A stretch of 33,198 bases of DNA from Spirogloea muscicola (Eukaryota > Streptophyta > Zygnematophyceae > Spirogloeales > Spirogloeaceae): contig WELB01000044.1 in the NCBI GenBank assembly GCA_009602725.1, positions 565,651 to 598,848 on the forward strand, read 5' to 3'. Positions 1 to 10,100 of the stretch are shown here, one piece after another. A program made the translations under genes and the position numbers. Numbering within the stretch: position 1 is the stretch's first letter; every line of letters begins with the position of its first letter. Under the pieces are notes generated by a model, which ran no database searches, had not been told where the DNA came from, and saw nothing but the letters and a program-made list of their open reading frames with translations.

Positions 1-2621
1 GTGCTCGCGGCGGGCTCGTTGCTGCCGATGGCGGCGGCGGCGACGGCCGCGCCACCGTCCCCTGCGCCGAACCCCTCCTTCTTCAGCCCTGCCACGCCGC
101 CGCGGCCGTCGCCGCCGCCGCCGCCGCTGCCAACTATCTGGGCGGACAGCGGCCCATCTCCAGTGAGCAGCGCTGGCACACAACAGCGCCGGCGACGGAG
201 CTCGTTGCTGGGGCCCGCCCCGCGCGTCGAGTCACAGGCTGACCTTGACAGCCTGCTGGCAAGCTTCGGTCGCAAGTTGGAGGAGGCGGCCACTGCCGCT
301 GCCAGCGGCGTGGGCGCCGTGGATGCAACCTCAAGCCCAGCTGCCACCAATGTCGGCGCCGGCAGTCCGGCCCTGCAGATGCTGCTTGGCACAGGTTTCT
401 CGCCGATGGCTTGGCCAGCGCAGGCTTTGTCCTCGCCTGCCGACGCCGCTGCGGCCGGCCACGGAGCCTTCCCGTCGCTCGGCGGCAGCGGGCCTGCAGG
501 GCTCACCTGGAGCCCAATCGGCGAAGCTACGTCGGGATCCACCGCCGCCACGACCATCGGGGTCCCATCGAGGCAACCGCCAGCCAGCGGCAGCCCTCTG
601 CGGCCCTTCCGCGTGTCGCCGGGCCTGGCGCCGCCGCTGGCCAAGGGCGGCGCCAAGCGCGGCGAGCGCGACCTTCCGGCGCCCATGTCGCTGGAGGAGG
701 CAGACGAGGGCCTTCACAGAGCGGGCATCGCGCCGGGCCTCATGTCCTTGTGGCGCGATCAACTCCGGCAGTGGTTCGCTGAGCACCTGCTTGCCCGCCT
801 CGTCGGCAAGATGGACTCCAGCCCAGCTGAGGTCCGGCTGCCACCATGCCTGAAGCCCAAAATATTCTAAACTCTTTGAGTATCCCTTCTGGTTGAATTT
901 GTTAATCTCACATCATTGTGAAGTCAACTTCTGATCTTACTCGACTTTGGCGGTGCGCAGGTCGTAGCTACAGCGGCGAAGCTCGGCCTGCCGGTCAGGC
1001 TGGAGATGCTGGGAGCCGACAGGGGCAGTGGCGGCAACAGCGAGGCCGATGGTGCCAGCGGCGGCCTGGCGCAGTGCAGCGTCCACGGCACGCCGGTTGA
1101 TGAGCACCTGCTGCTGCAGCACCTCCGCATGGCGCTGGAGGCCGAGCGCGACAAGCCCCCGCCTGGTGAGACATGGCAGCGGTGCTTCTCAAGCAGCATG
1201 CCTGGTAGTGAGCTCCTAGCGCTGCAACCGCTTCTGTGACCGGTGCTCACTGGACCCCCGCGGGCGACAGCGCCGACGCCGTCGCTGTTCGGCCTGCAGT
1301 CCAGCGCGCCGCCGGCGCCAGGCTTGGTCAACCCGCTCATCACTGAGTGCCTGGACGCGGTGAAGGATCACCAGCAGCTGCGTGAGCTCCTGAGCGGAGC
1401 GTGGCGTCGGGGCTTCCTGCCGCACGCCGCGCCTGATGCCACGGCCTACATTGTCCGCCGCATCCGAGGTCAATGCCGGGCCAGTTTGTTGTCATGCGTC
1501 AACAATGCCAGGCTTCTACTTCAACGGCCGCCATTATAGTTGCTGCTGATGTTTGCAATGTCACTATCTTCTTGGTCGACATTGCAGAGCTGGCGGAAGG
1601 ATGGTGCGTAAGGGGCTTCGAATGGGCACCCAGATCCGCCAGCTCTGGTGGCAGCGGCAGTGGACAGCTCGGCTGGTCAATGGACCTGCCAAGCGACCCC
1701 CACCTGCTTATCTACCTCTTCTGCGCACTCCTCGAGCACCCCAACTGGATGCTACACCTTGGTCGGCTCTGTGACCAATTTCCAGACCTTATAGGAATTC
1801 TAGAGTTAATGAAGACTTATTCTAGCTGCCCTGACTGCCTAGACGATAATCCTAAATTGCATCCTAAACCGTGTTGCTTGAAAGGAAATTGAAGTTATGC
1901 ATCAGCTCTGCCTTAGGTTCTTGAGCACTGATTGCCAGCTAGGGCTAGTATTGCCGTTGATTGACTGACGCTAAAGCCGGAGTTCTGAGCCTTGCCACCC
2001 ATCTCTAAGACGTCAGGGGTTGGCGCCTGGCGCTGTCGCGTGTTAGCCTGCAGCTGTGAGATTCCTAAGGTTCTGCTGCCATCCTAAGGTTCTGCTGCCA
2101 CCTGTTGCTGTCGCTGGCATGTTCAGACTCTGCAGCCCACACAGGCGTGCAGGCTGGGGGCACATCTCTCTACATTGGCGCGCTGCCGGCGGTGGACCGG
2201 CTGCCGGAGCACTTCGTGGCCATCTTGAGCGGGCCCCCTGTGACGGGCGCACTCGCCGGCAGTGGCGCGTGCATCCTGAGCTTCAGCAAGGCAGTGCCAC
2301 CCGTCTTTGCACTCTTCTGGGACAAGAAGCCACAGTTCTGCTTCCAGGTCCGCTGCAAGCCTCAATCAACTGCTGTGTCCCGCTGCAGGAGCCGACAGTG
2401 GCGGAGTGCATTCAGTCCCCGTGCAAGGGCTGACGCTGGGTTAGATCTCGTCGCAGGGCCGCACAGCATTATGGGACGCCGTTGCGCTGCTGTGTCACCG
2501 AGTGCGGGAGGCCCACAGCGGCGCGCTGCGGGGCTTGAGCCTTGCATCGCCGTCACTCGACCTCATGCGGGTCTTGGACGTCCAAGCGGACCTCAACGAG
2601 GAGAGTTGGCTCGCTTTCTAG
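1..2621 (+). CDS. TMEM209: TMEM209 / cytochrome b561-related N-terminal domain protein (5' partial)
   Basis: The protein belongs to the TMEM209 family (Pfam CytochromB561_N), which in animals is a nuclear-envelope protein linked to nucleoporins; the plant member is uncharacterised. Exons by splice site and phase: 1-831, 961-1165, 1271-1468, 1588-1761, 2145-2347, 2457-2621, giving 591 codons in one frame plus a TAG stop. Exon 1 starts with a Pro/Ala/Ser-rich stretch and ends in WFAEHLLARLVGKMD. Later family blocks are RELAEGWCVRGFEW across the exon 3/4 junction, LLIYLFCALLEHPNWMLH in exon 4, PPVFALFWDKKPQFCFQ in exon 5 and GRTALWDAVALLCHRV in exon 6. The transmembrane segments normally near the N-terminus are absent, so the gene probably begins upstream of the window. 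Intron 4 (1762-2144) holds only a 19-bp tandem duplication. Family assignment is from remembered plant and human sequences; the exon 2/3 junction is the least certain. Confidence 0.85.
2063..2100 (+). repeat. Perfect 19-bp tandem duplication in a TMEM209 intron
   Basis: Two adjacent identical 19-bp units (2063-2081 and 2082-2100) lie 45 bp before the exon 5 acceptor. The absence of mismatches suggests a recent slippage event. No function is implied. Confidence 0.9.
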
Positions 2622-3221
2622 AAGCACAAACTGGGCCGACCCGCCTCACGACGAAGCCGGTGGCTGCAGCTACGATGCTAAGTCATAGCGGAGCACATAG
2701 CGACCCAGGCGCAGAGCCAGCACCTGATGTGGAACTTCTCTCTGAGCGGTGCCTGGCAAAAACGGACTTCAGAAGAGATGCCTGTAACTGCTTACCTGCG
2801 GGGCTGTAAATGGGGTGCAAACAGACGGCATCGTGCTTGCCACAGTTGACTGACAACAACAAGAATGAGAAGCTGGCGGCAGCCCTGGGGTCGCTTGCAG
2901 TTGTGGTGCCGGGCTTGAGAAATCAAGTTGCAGATTATGCAGATTATTCAACCTGCAGGGGCTTGACGAATGGGCCGTGATTGCAGAAAAAAGTGGCGCC
3001 AGGCCATGACGCGCAAATCCGCAAGCCCTTCCGGCCTCTGCCCGTGGCACACGGCCCGTCGTGGTGCGCAGTGACGCTGTGTAAAGAATGTCGATGGCTG
3101 ATAGACGATCATCCAAACGAGTCATGGCAAGCACACAGTAATAGATAGGCATCTGTGGGTGACAGATTGTGTCCATTATTATTGACGCTGCTCTTGCTGG
3201 TGCCGCCGTTGCGGTGCGCGC
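2622..3221. other. Convergent intergenic region between TMEM209 and the DUF1138 gene
   Basis: This holds the 3' untranslated regions of the two facing genes. On the + strand TGTAA, the usual chlorophyte poly(A) signal, occurs at 2783-2787 and 2805-2809, about 160-190 nt after the TMEM209 stop. I saw no coding similarity or RNA gene here. Confidence 0.6.
2783..2809 (+). terminator. TGTAA poly(A) signals of the TMEM209 gene
   Basis: Two TGTAA pentamers (2783-2787, 2805-2809) lie 3' of the stop at 2621. TGTAA is the established polyadenylation signal of chlorophyte nuclear genes. A pentamer is short, so the evidence is positional only. Confidence 0.4.
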
Positions 3222-3352
3222 TCACTCCCGCGAGAAGTTCTGCCTCGAGACGGGGTTCATGACCACGTTGGGCCCGGCCTCGCGCGGCATGCTGTCGAGC
3301 CGCTTGGACGCCTCCCGCGCCCACTCGTCGTTCAGCGTGCGGGGGACGGTGC
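3222..3352 (-). CDS. DUF1138 (ATOZI1-like) protein, last exon
   Basis: The exon encodes the C-terminus of a DUF1138 protein, a small plant/algal family that includes Arabidopsis ozone-induced ATOZI1; its molecular role is not established. The motif PREAGPNVVMNPVSRQNF matches the family's PRTAGPPVVMNPISRQNF, as I remember it, preceded by TVPRTLNDEWAREASKRL. A CAG acceptor at 3353-3355 precedes the exon, and its first two bases complete a split Gly codon, as expected for the GG-T-P segment of the family. The TGA stop is at 3222-3224. The N-terminal half, which normally carries one membrane-spanning segment, could not be found upstream: 3353-4031 is full of GGC/CCG runs and holds an unresolved base at 3710. 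The gene is therefore incomplete in this assembly. Confidence 0.82.
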
Positions 3353-3388
3353 CTGTGCAGCAGCGCCAGGGCGTCGGCCACTCCGTCA

Positions 3389-3390
<2 letters not shown>

Positions 3391-3434
<44 letters not shown>
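3391..3434. repeat. (GGC)n triplet run
   Basis: An uninterrupted run of about 14 GGC units lies just upstream of the last DUF1138 exon, probably inside an intron. Translations of it in any frame are homopolymers and should not be read as protein. Confidence 0.9.
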
Positions 3435-3655
3435 AGACGGGCGGGCCTGCTGATGCTACTGCCACAAAGACACGTGGCGGGCTGCGAAGCCCCAAGGCGA
3501 GCGGGCGGACGAAGGTGACGCGTGGCAAGCCCGGAGCTGGCTGACGTCCGGCGACTGCACGCGTCACCGAGCCGGCTGCTGATGACGAGTGACGACTGCG
3601 AAGGCGCGACGAGGCCGTCCAGGAGTGTGTATGCAGTGATGGACACCAGTTCTGA

Positions 3656-3709
3656 GATAGCGCTCGTGGGAAGAACCAGTGGGATAGCGCTCCATTGGGA
3701 AGAACCACT
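3656..3709. repeat. Imperfect tandem duplication, period about 27 bp
   Basis: Two adjacent copies sharing GATAGCGCTC and TGGGAAGAACCA (3656-3680, 3683-3709) abut the unresolved base at 3710 and the CCG run. They probably lie in an intron of the DUF1138 gene. Confidence 0.75.
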
Positions 3710-3710
3710 N

Positions 3711-3711
<1 letters not shown>

Positions 3712-3750
<39 letters not shown>
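3712..3750. repeat. (CCG)n triplet run next to an unresolved base
   Basis: Thirteen CCG units follow the N at 3710. A single N beside a triplet run suggests a collapsed or mis-sized repeat in the assembly, so the true length of this interval is unknown. Confidence 0.9.
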
Positions 3751-3753
<3 letters not shown>

Positions 3754-4037
3754 CGAGGCGCTCAAGCGCCGCAGCCGTTTGCCTCGGCGCGTCGTGCGGT
3801 GCTCCAACAGCCTCCGCTCGCCTCTTAGCGACGACGCTTGGCGCAGCTCGCCACCGTCTGCTGGCTGCAGGAGCTCCCTACGCCAGGGATCCTTGATTCA
3901 AGATGGCCTGGACTTAGACGGCCGTGCTGCTGATTGGAAAGCCGACGGCCGAGCGCACATGCGGAGCTTCACACTGGCGCGCTCGTTCAGGCTCGCCGGC
4001 AGGCTGGGGAAGCTACAAAAGGCACACTTACTGCCAT

Positions 4038-4114
4038 TCCACGAGGAGACCTCCGGGAGGGGCAGGGTGGATTGGGGACGTCGATGTCTTATGAGTGCTC
4101 ATAGCTAGACTGCA
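4038..4114. promoter_or_regulatory. Possible bidirectional promoter between DUF1138 (-) and RELCH (+)
   Basis: If the start codons proposed at 4037 (-) and 4115 (+) are right, only 77 bp separate two divergent coding sequences. 5' untranslated regions must share this space or extend into it. No TATA box is evident. The call rests on the tentative DUF1138 first exon. Confidence 0.3.
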
Positions 4115-7100
4115 ATGCAAGCCTTAGTCCATCCTGAAGAGGATGAGGAGAAGGACCTGCACGCGGACAGTGCTCCTGCGGTGGTCAAGTACCTCCTGCA
4201 GAAGCAGTATCTGCTGACCGCTCTTGAGCTCCTCCACGAGCTCCTCGAGGATGGCCGCGCTGAGGACGCCAAAGGCCTGCAGGACTTCTTTGACGACGAG
4301 GACATGTTCCCTCCTCATCAGATGGTGCAGCTTCGTCGACTCTCAGGTCAGCATTCTGACCAGATATTGGGTAGGCCTGAACTCCGCTCGTCTTTGAGCG
4401 ATTTGAACTGTTGGAGACAAGTTCTTGTCAAGCAAAAGGCAGTGCACCTGTTAGGCAGGCCAGCTTATGCTTGTTGCGAGTCTGATCGTAGCATGAGGCT
4501 GCTGTATGCAGGCTTGGACGACGTTGAAGAAGCTGTTGAGGTAGCTGCTGCTGCTCACAGGGCGACTCAAGCAGAGCAGAAGCTGCACCTCGCTCTGGAC
4601 GAAGTTGCGAGGCTGCAGGACGAGCTCAACCACTTGCGCAGGGAGTCCAGCACTTTGGCAGGGTCACCGGCAGGTACTTGTTGTGGCACTTGGCACCAAC
4701 TTCTGGCTCAGCAATGGATGTAACTCTAGCTTGTAAAGTACTCACTGAGGTCAACACTGCACTTTCAGGTGCGGCCCACAGTCAACAGGATAACTTGAAG
4801 TTCAGACGCATGACGTTGCATACCATTGGCAAGCAGGACAATGCGGTGCAACTAGAAGAGGACGTCAGGCATGACCTGGATTGTGCTGTGAAAGAGTACC
4901 TTGTGAGTGCAGACTACAAGATGACTGCAATGACCTTCTGCGATGAGGTACAAAGGTCTTAGCACTTGCAGAAACATCTGTACGCACTGACTCTGCTTAG
5001 TTGAAGTGGTCAGTCAGGCAGTCAATGGCTGTGCCCAATATGTTGACGACATAACCCTTAGGGCTATCCACTTGTGCTGCTCGTCTCACATTCTTTGGTT
5101 GTCACCTGTCCTACTTCTCAGTGACGCTGTTGTGGTCATGGGATTGGACAGGTTGGGAACCAGGATCTTGACAACTGGCAAGGGTCTCATTGCCGGCCCC
5201 CAGATGCATTGCAAGCCTACTACAAACAATACTATAATTCCACCTCTCAGACAGTCCAGGTTTCCATTTTCTCGCCATCCTATGATCAGATGATTGTTGG
5301 AAGCACAAAGCACAGGGTCTGCAGAGCTTGGTGAAGCCAGGAATAGAAGGTCTTGTTGGGTGCTTGGGGATGGAGCGCCCCAGATACTCTGTAATCACAT
5401 AAGTGAGAGGTGATGCATGCTGTCTCAGGTCATGCAACAGGAATTGCAGCTGCTTCGGCAGGAGAGGGAAACTTTTGAGAAAGACACTGCCAACCTGAGG
5501 GCCATCTTAGAGTACAATGATGATGTTTCCAAGCAAAAGGAGGAGGAGGTTAGTGTTTGCAGATACTGAAACCTCTATCATATATATGCACCACAGAGGC
5601 TGGTCGTCATATGCCTCAATCTGCCACAGGATGAGGCTTGTGCACCCTTAGGCAAGAGCTGCTGCATGATAGACAGAGCGAATTGCTCCTGTAAAATGTG
5701 TACATGGCGCATCGATGTATTAGGCACATTCAATTATCTGACTTGACCCAGAGCATCAACTGCGCATCTTGTCAGCTTGTCACTTGGCTTGCTATAAGGA
5801 AGCATGTAAACCTTTTGGCTCCAGAATACATTCTCATGCTCCAATGAGGCAATCTGGACTTTGATGTGTGCCAATTGCATGTGAAGCAGATGTCAGAGGA
5901 AGCTCGTGTGCTGAGGCACGAGCTTGATGACCGAGCTGCTGAGTTAGACAAGCTTAAGAAAAACCTGGTCTTCAGAGAAGCGGATGACCGGGGTCCTCCA
6001 GTCGTTGTGCCAGCAGAGTCACTGGAGGGTCTCAACTTTGAGGAAGGAATGCCCAAAGACATAGCAGCTCCAAGTACCACTGCTCTTGCCGTCCCGGATT
6101 ACTCGCTGCAGCTGTCAACAGTAACACACGGCGATAATGTTGTGCAAGCTCCGGGTGTCACTGATGCTTTTGTGGCTGGCACCAATGGACATGGGCACTT
6201 CAAGCACCTTGACAAGGAGACGAAATCAGTTGATGACAAAGAGGCCCACGAAGACACCAGTCAGTCCTTCTACCAGGCATGACCCTGGTTGCTTGTGCCC
6301 TGTGCAAGTTCTGTGCAAAACCTGGCACTAGCAAGGAGTATGCTGATGCCTATCCGTCTTGTCTGCATACAATGCCCCATTTGGCCATGACTTGATAATG
6401 TGGTCTTATGGGTTTCATGCTCCAGGAGGACGAGTCTGTCATCATCATTGCGGAGTCATTGCCCAAGATTGTCCCAAATGTCCTTATCAACAAGCGCGAG
6501 GTGCTCCTTCCGTTGTTCATGTGTGCTATCACGCGCCACCCAGATGCTGAAGCAAGAGACTCACTGGCACACTCCTTGTTCAACCTGATAAAGAAGCCAT
6601 CCTTGGAGCAGCGCGGCATCATCATTGCCTGTTGCAAAGAGCTGGCTGAGCACATAGGCAAGGAGAGGACGGAGTCAGAGCTCCTTCCTCACTGTTGGGG
6701 CCAGGTCTGAAAAGACTCTGCCATGTAGAAAGATAGACCTGCTATTGAAGGTTGACAGCGTAGCGACATCTCTCATATCCTGCTTACTGAGAGTGCCAGG
6801 GAAGCAAGGAGTGTCAGATTGGTCAGTCATTGTCCTTGCTGTTCTGACAGGTCAATCACAAACACCCAGAAAGGCGGCTTTTGGTCGCACAATGCTGTGG
6901 AGAACTTGCACACTGTGTGCAGGCGGAGACTTGCAGCTCGCTCATGCTGTCAATGCTTGCAGAATTAACTGGGGATGCTGAGCTTAACGTCAGAGAAGTT
7001 GCAGCACTTAGCCTAGCCACGCTTCTGCCCCTCATTACTGATATGGACAAATATCCGAAGGTGAAGCTGCGCCTCGAAGATGAAAATGGAAGACAATCTG

Positions 7101-10100
7101 TGCACTGGTTGTACGATATCTCCAGATCATCTTCATCTCAACTGTGCTGACATTGCATGACGAAGTTAGATATGTCCTGAAATCTGTTGCATATGCATAT
7201 TGCAGGTTGAGGACCTCGTTCTTGGAGTGGTCTGTGACCCGGCCGGCGAGGTCGTAAAGATTGGACTGCAAGAGCTTGTGCCAGCATTGGTGTCTTGGGG
7301 CAAACAAGGCAAACGTCCTCTCAGTCAGTTCTTGCGATCTCTCCTTTCTCGACTCCTGGGACCTGTCCAGGTCCGTGCAACAGTTGAGCTGCTTCTACTT
7401 GTGTTTGCTTGACTGCTGTGAAGCTAGCCAGGCAAAGTTGAATGTGCTGGCCCACATGAAAAACTGATGTTTGGCCCTTTTCAAGATGATGTATGATAAT
7501 TGCAGAAGTATGATAACAACCAAGTTTTGATTTAACTTGGGCCCTGCATGCTCACCGACAAAGAGGACCATCCATGTTGCAGAGATGCTCTCCTGCTTCC
7601 GGAGTTGAGGGCTCAGTGGAGTCTCACATACGTGTGCTTGGGGATAGGGAGAGATGGGATGTTGACGTCCTCCTGCAGCTTCTGAAGAGTTTGTTGCCAG
7701 AAGTAAGACTAGCTGCTGTGAGGACTTGCCCAACAAGAACACGTCAGGAAGTTGCAGATGCTGAAGGAGACCAGGAGACACTCTTTTCTGCTCACAAGTT
7801 GAGCGATTATGCAAGGTGAGCGATTATGCAAGGTGAGCTATGCAAGTGCAGTACATTGTGTTTTTACTATAGGGGCACCTGCTCTTCTCGCACAGCATAG
7901 AAGCAAGCCAGATCTCAGTATTTCTAAAGTGGTAACCTCAAAATTTGGAATTGCCTACTTCGTGGCAAGTTCAGGTGAACAAAACCCTTGTTTTGCAGCA
8001 AGCAGAGCATGTATTAGTGCTGACGTTTTGTTAGTCCCTCATTGGTTTCCATCGGTGCTCTGCAGCTACTGCACATGTGATAGATAGACACTGGTTGCTC
8101 AATTGCTACCAGTGACTGCCTGTGGCGATTGTAAATCATGCATGATCAGTAGCATGGCCAGAAGGAGGCCACTTGTACATTGCCAGGGACTGGTAAAAAA
8201 GCTCAGTCCTTCAGCAGCTGAGAAAGGCAACTGAGAAGCATCGGCGTGCATGGCAGGCTTGGTGCTGAGTGGCCTGCTCTGCATTGGCTAGCTGTGGACT
8301 GTCTACCCTCTCTTCTGCAGCTAGCATGCATGCTGCAGCCACGCGAGGAAAGCTTGCGACGTCGTCTTTCAGATGTAAGCAAGTATAAGCAGGAGAACGC
8401 ATCACTCTACATTCTGCAGCGTACATCCTGTTTCCGTGTAGTTTGGATGTCGACCAGGGGTATTGACGTTGTCAAGTCGAACCTTCCTTTCAGGTACTTT
8501 TAGGCGTAAGTGACCAATTTGGTCAGAGCTATTTGGTCAACATCATGCTTCCAGTTTTCCGAGCAGCGGTTGGGGCTGACTATGATGTTTCATTCCTTCC
8601 CGCAACAATGCAGCAACAACTTTCAGGTACTTCAATCACTGCATGGCAACATGCAGGAACAGAAAGAGCAGCATGGCATCAAGTCTCATCTCCTCAAGAG
8701 GACCTGGGCATGAGCAAATCTCTCGTTCCTTGACTACACTTGAAAGGTCTGACTTTGATGATTAGAACCTGACAGTGCCAATTATATGACTTTCATCTGG
8801 CAGACCTCAAGCCCTCCTCACCTATGGAGGAGCGATTGGCCAATGCCACTGTTCTACCTCTTCTCCTGGCTGGTGTTATGGGCTCTCCACAGATGACAGA
8901 GGGTGCACTTGCAAGTTGCCTTAAGGATCTTGTGCTCCAATCCTGCCAGAGACTAGGGGCATGGAGTGAAAGAGACAACCAAGAGTATGTTGACGCAGTT
9001 CGATTCTTATGGTAAGTGACATGAGTGATTGTTGTCACGATCATCTCAACCCTTGCCCTTTGGAGACTGCAAGATAGCTTCCAGAAGGATAGCTAGCGTG
9101 CTATCACGCAAGCAGATTTGTCTTGTCTCCACAATGAGTGGACTGCACCCAGCCAGCGGTTCTCCTCAGTCCTCCTGGCTTAAGCATTGTTTGGCATGCT
9201 TTGCCAGTTTGTACGAGCAGCATCACCATGTGGTTCTCGGTGTCTTGTGGGAGCTGGTGGTCATGGCAAATTCAGCCATCAAGGTCACCGCTGCTGTTCT
9301 GCTGAAGGCAATGGTAGGCTTGGACTTCACCTCTCTGAATTGAATAAGCAGCAGTGTGCAAGTTTCTGTAACGTTCCAGCCCCTGACGAGCCACATGTAT
9401 AGCCACATGTAATGGCAGCACCATCAGACTGATCATATTGATGCAGCCTAGCCTGCTGTATCAGATTCTTGAATCGGCTGATGGTATGCCTTCACAAAGC
9501 ATGTGAATAGGTGTGGTGGTTCTTCACAGTGGTGGCAAAACCTCTGTCTCTGACATATCTCCCCCTCAGACACCGTATGCAGGACAAGCCAAAGTTAGTC
9601 AACAGATCTTACCAGCTTTAGTCACGCTGGGCTCCGACCCGAATATTGAAGTCAAGTACTCCACAATTGCTGCTTTTGGCGTTGTTGTACAACACTACAA
9701 GGATGATATGGTTTGATACTTGGCCTGATCTGGCAACTGTACAACAATTGATCTTGTTTCAGTCATTGTCGAGCTAGCTGTATATATTTAGCCTTTACAC
9801 TCTCACAACCAGGGGTCGTACCTTTCCTTGTAGAATTTGCAAGATATTGAATATTGTGCTACTGTACTGGTGGCCATGTTCTGCAGACAGTGGACAAAGT
9901 TCGAGTGCAGCTAGAAACATTCCTGGAAGATGGTTCCCACGAGGCAAGCCTCGCTGTGATTCGCACGCTGACAGCAGCTGTTGCTGTGACCACAGCAAGC
10001 CTCCGAGAATATATCCTTTCTTGTTTTCCAAGGCTGGCAATCTTGGCAGGCTGTGCAACTTCATTCAGAAGTCTGCAGTTCGCACTTTCACAGCTGTGTT

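Larger units (their letters stand above)
3353..4037 (-). other. Upstream part of the DUF1138 gene: introns, triplet runs and a possible first exon
   Basis: Read on the - strand, 4032-4037 is ATGGCA followed directly by GTAAGT, a textbook donor. DUF1138 proteins begin Met-Ala, so this is a plausible minimal first exon. Further in, a donor-like GTNAGT follows a GGC run at the unresolved base 3710, and an acceptor-like GCAG lies near 3450. No frame between them encodes the expected hydrophobic N-terminal segment, so the missing exon may have been lost where the repeat was collapsed. This assignment is inferential. Confidence 0.35.

Noticed and set aside
3391-3750. Poly-Ala, poly-Gly or poly-Arg proteins from the triplet runs
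   Set aside because: The runs are frame-independent homopolymers between splice sites, and the poly-Gly frame has a stop just upstream. They are best seen as intronic simple repeats.
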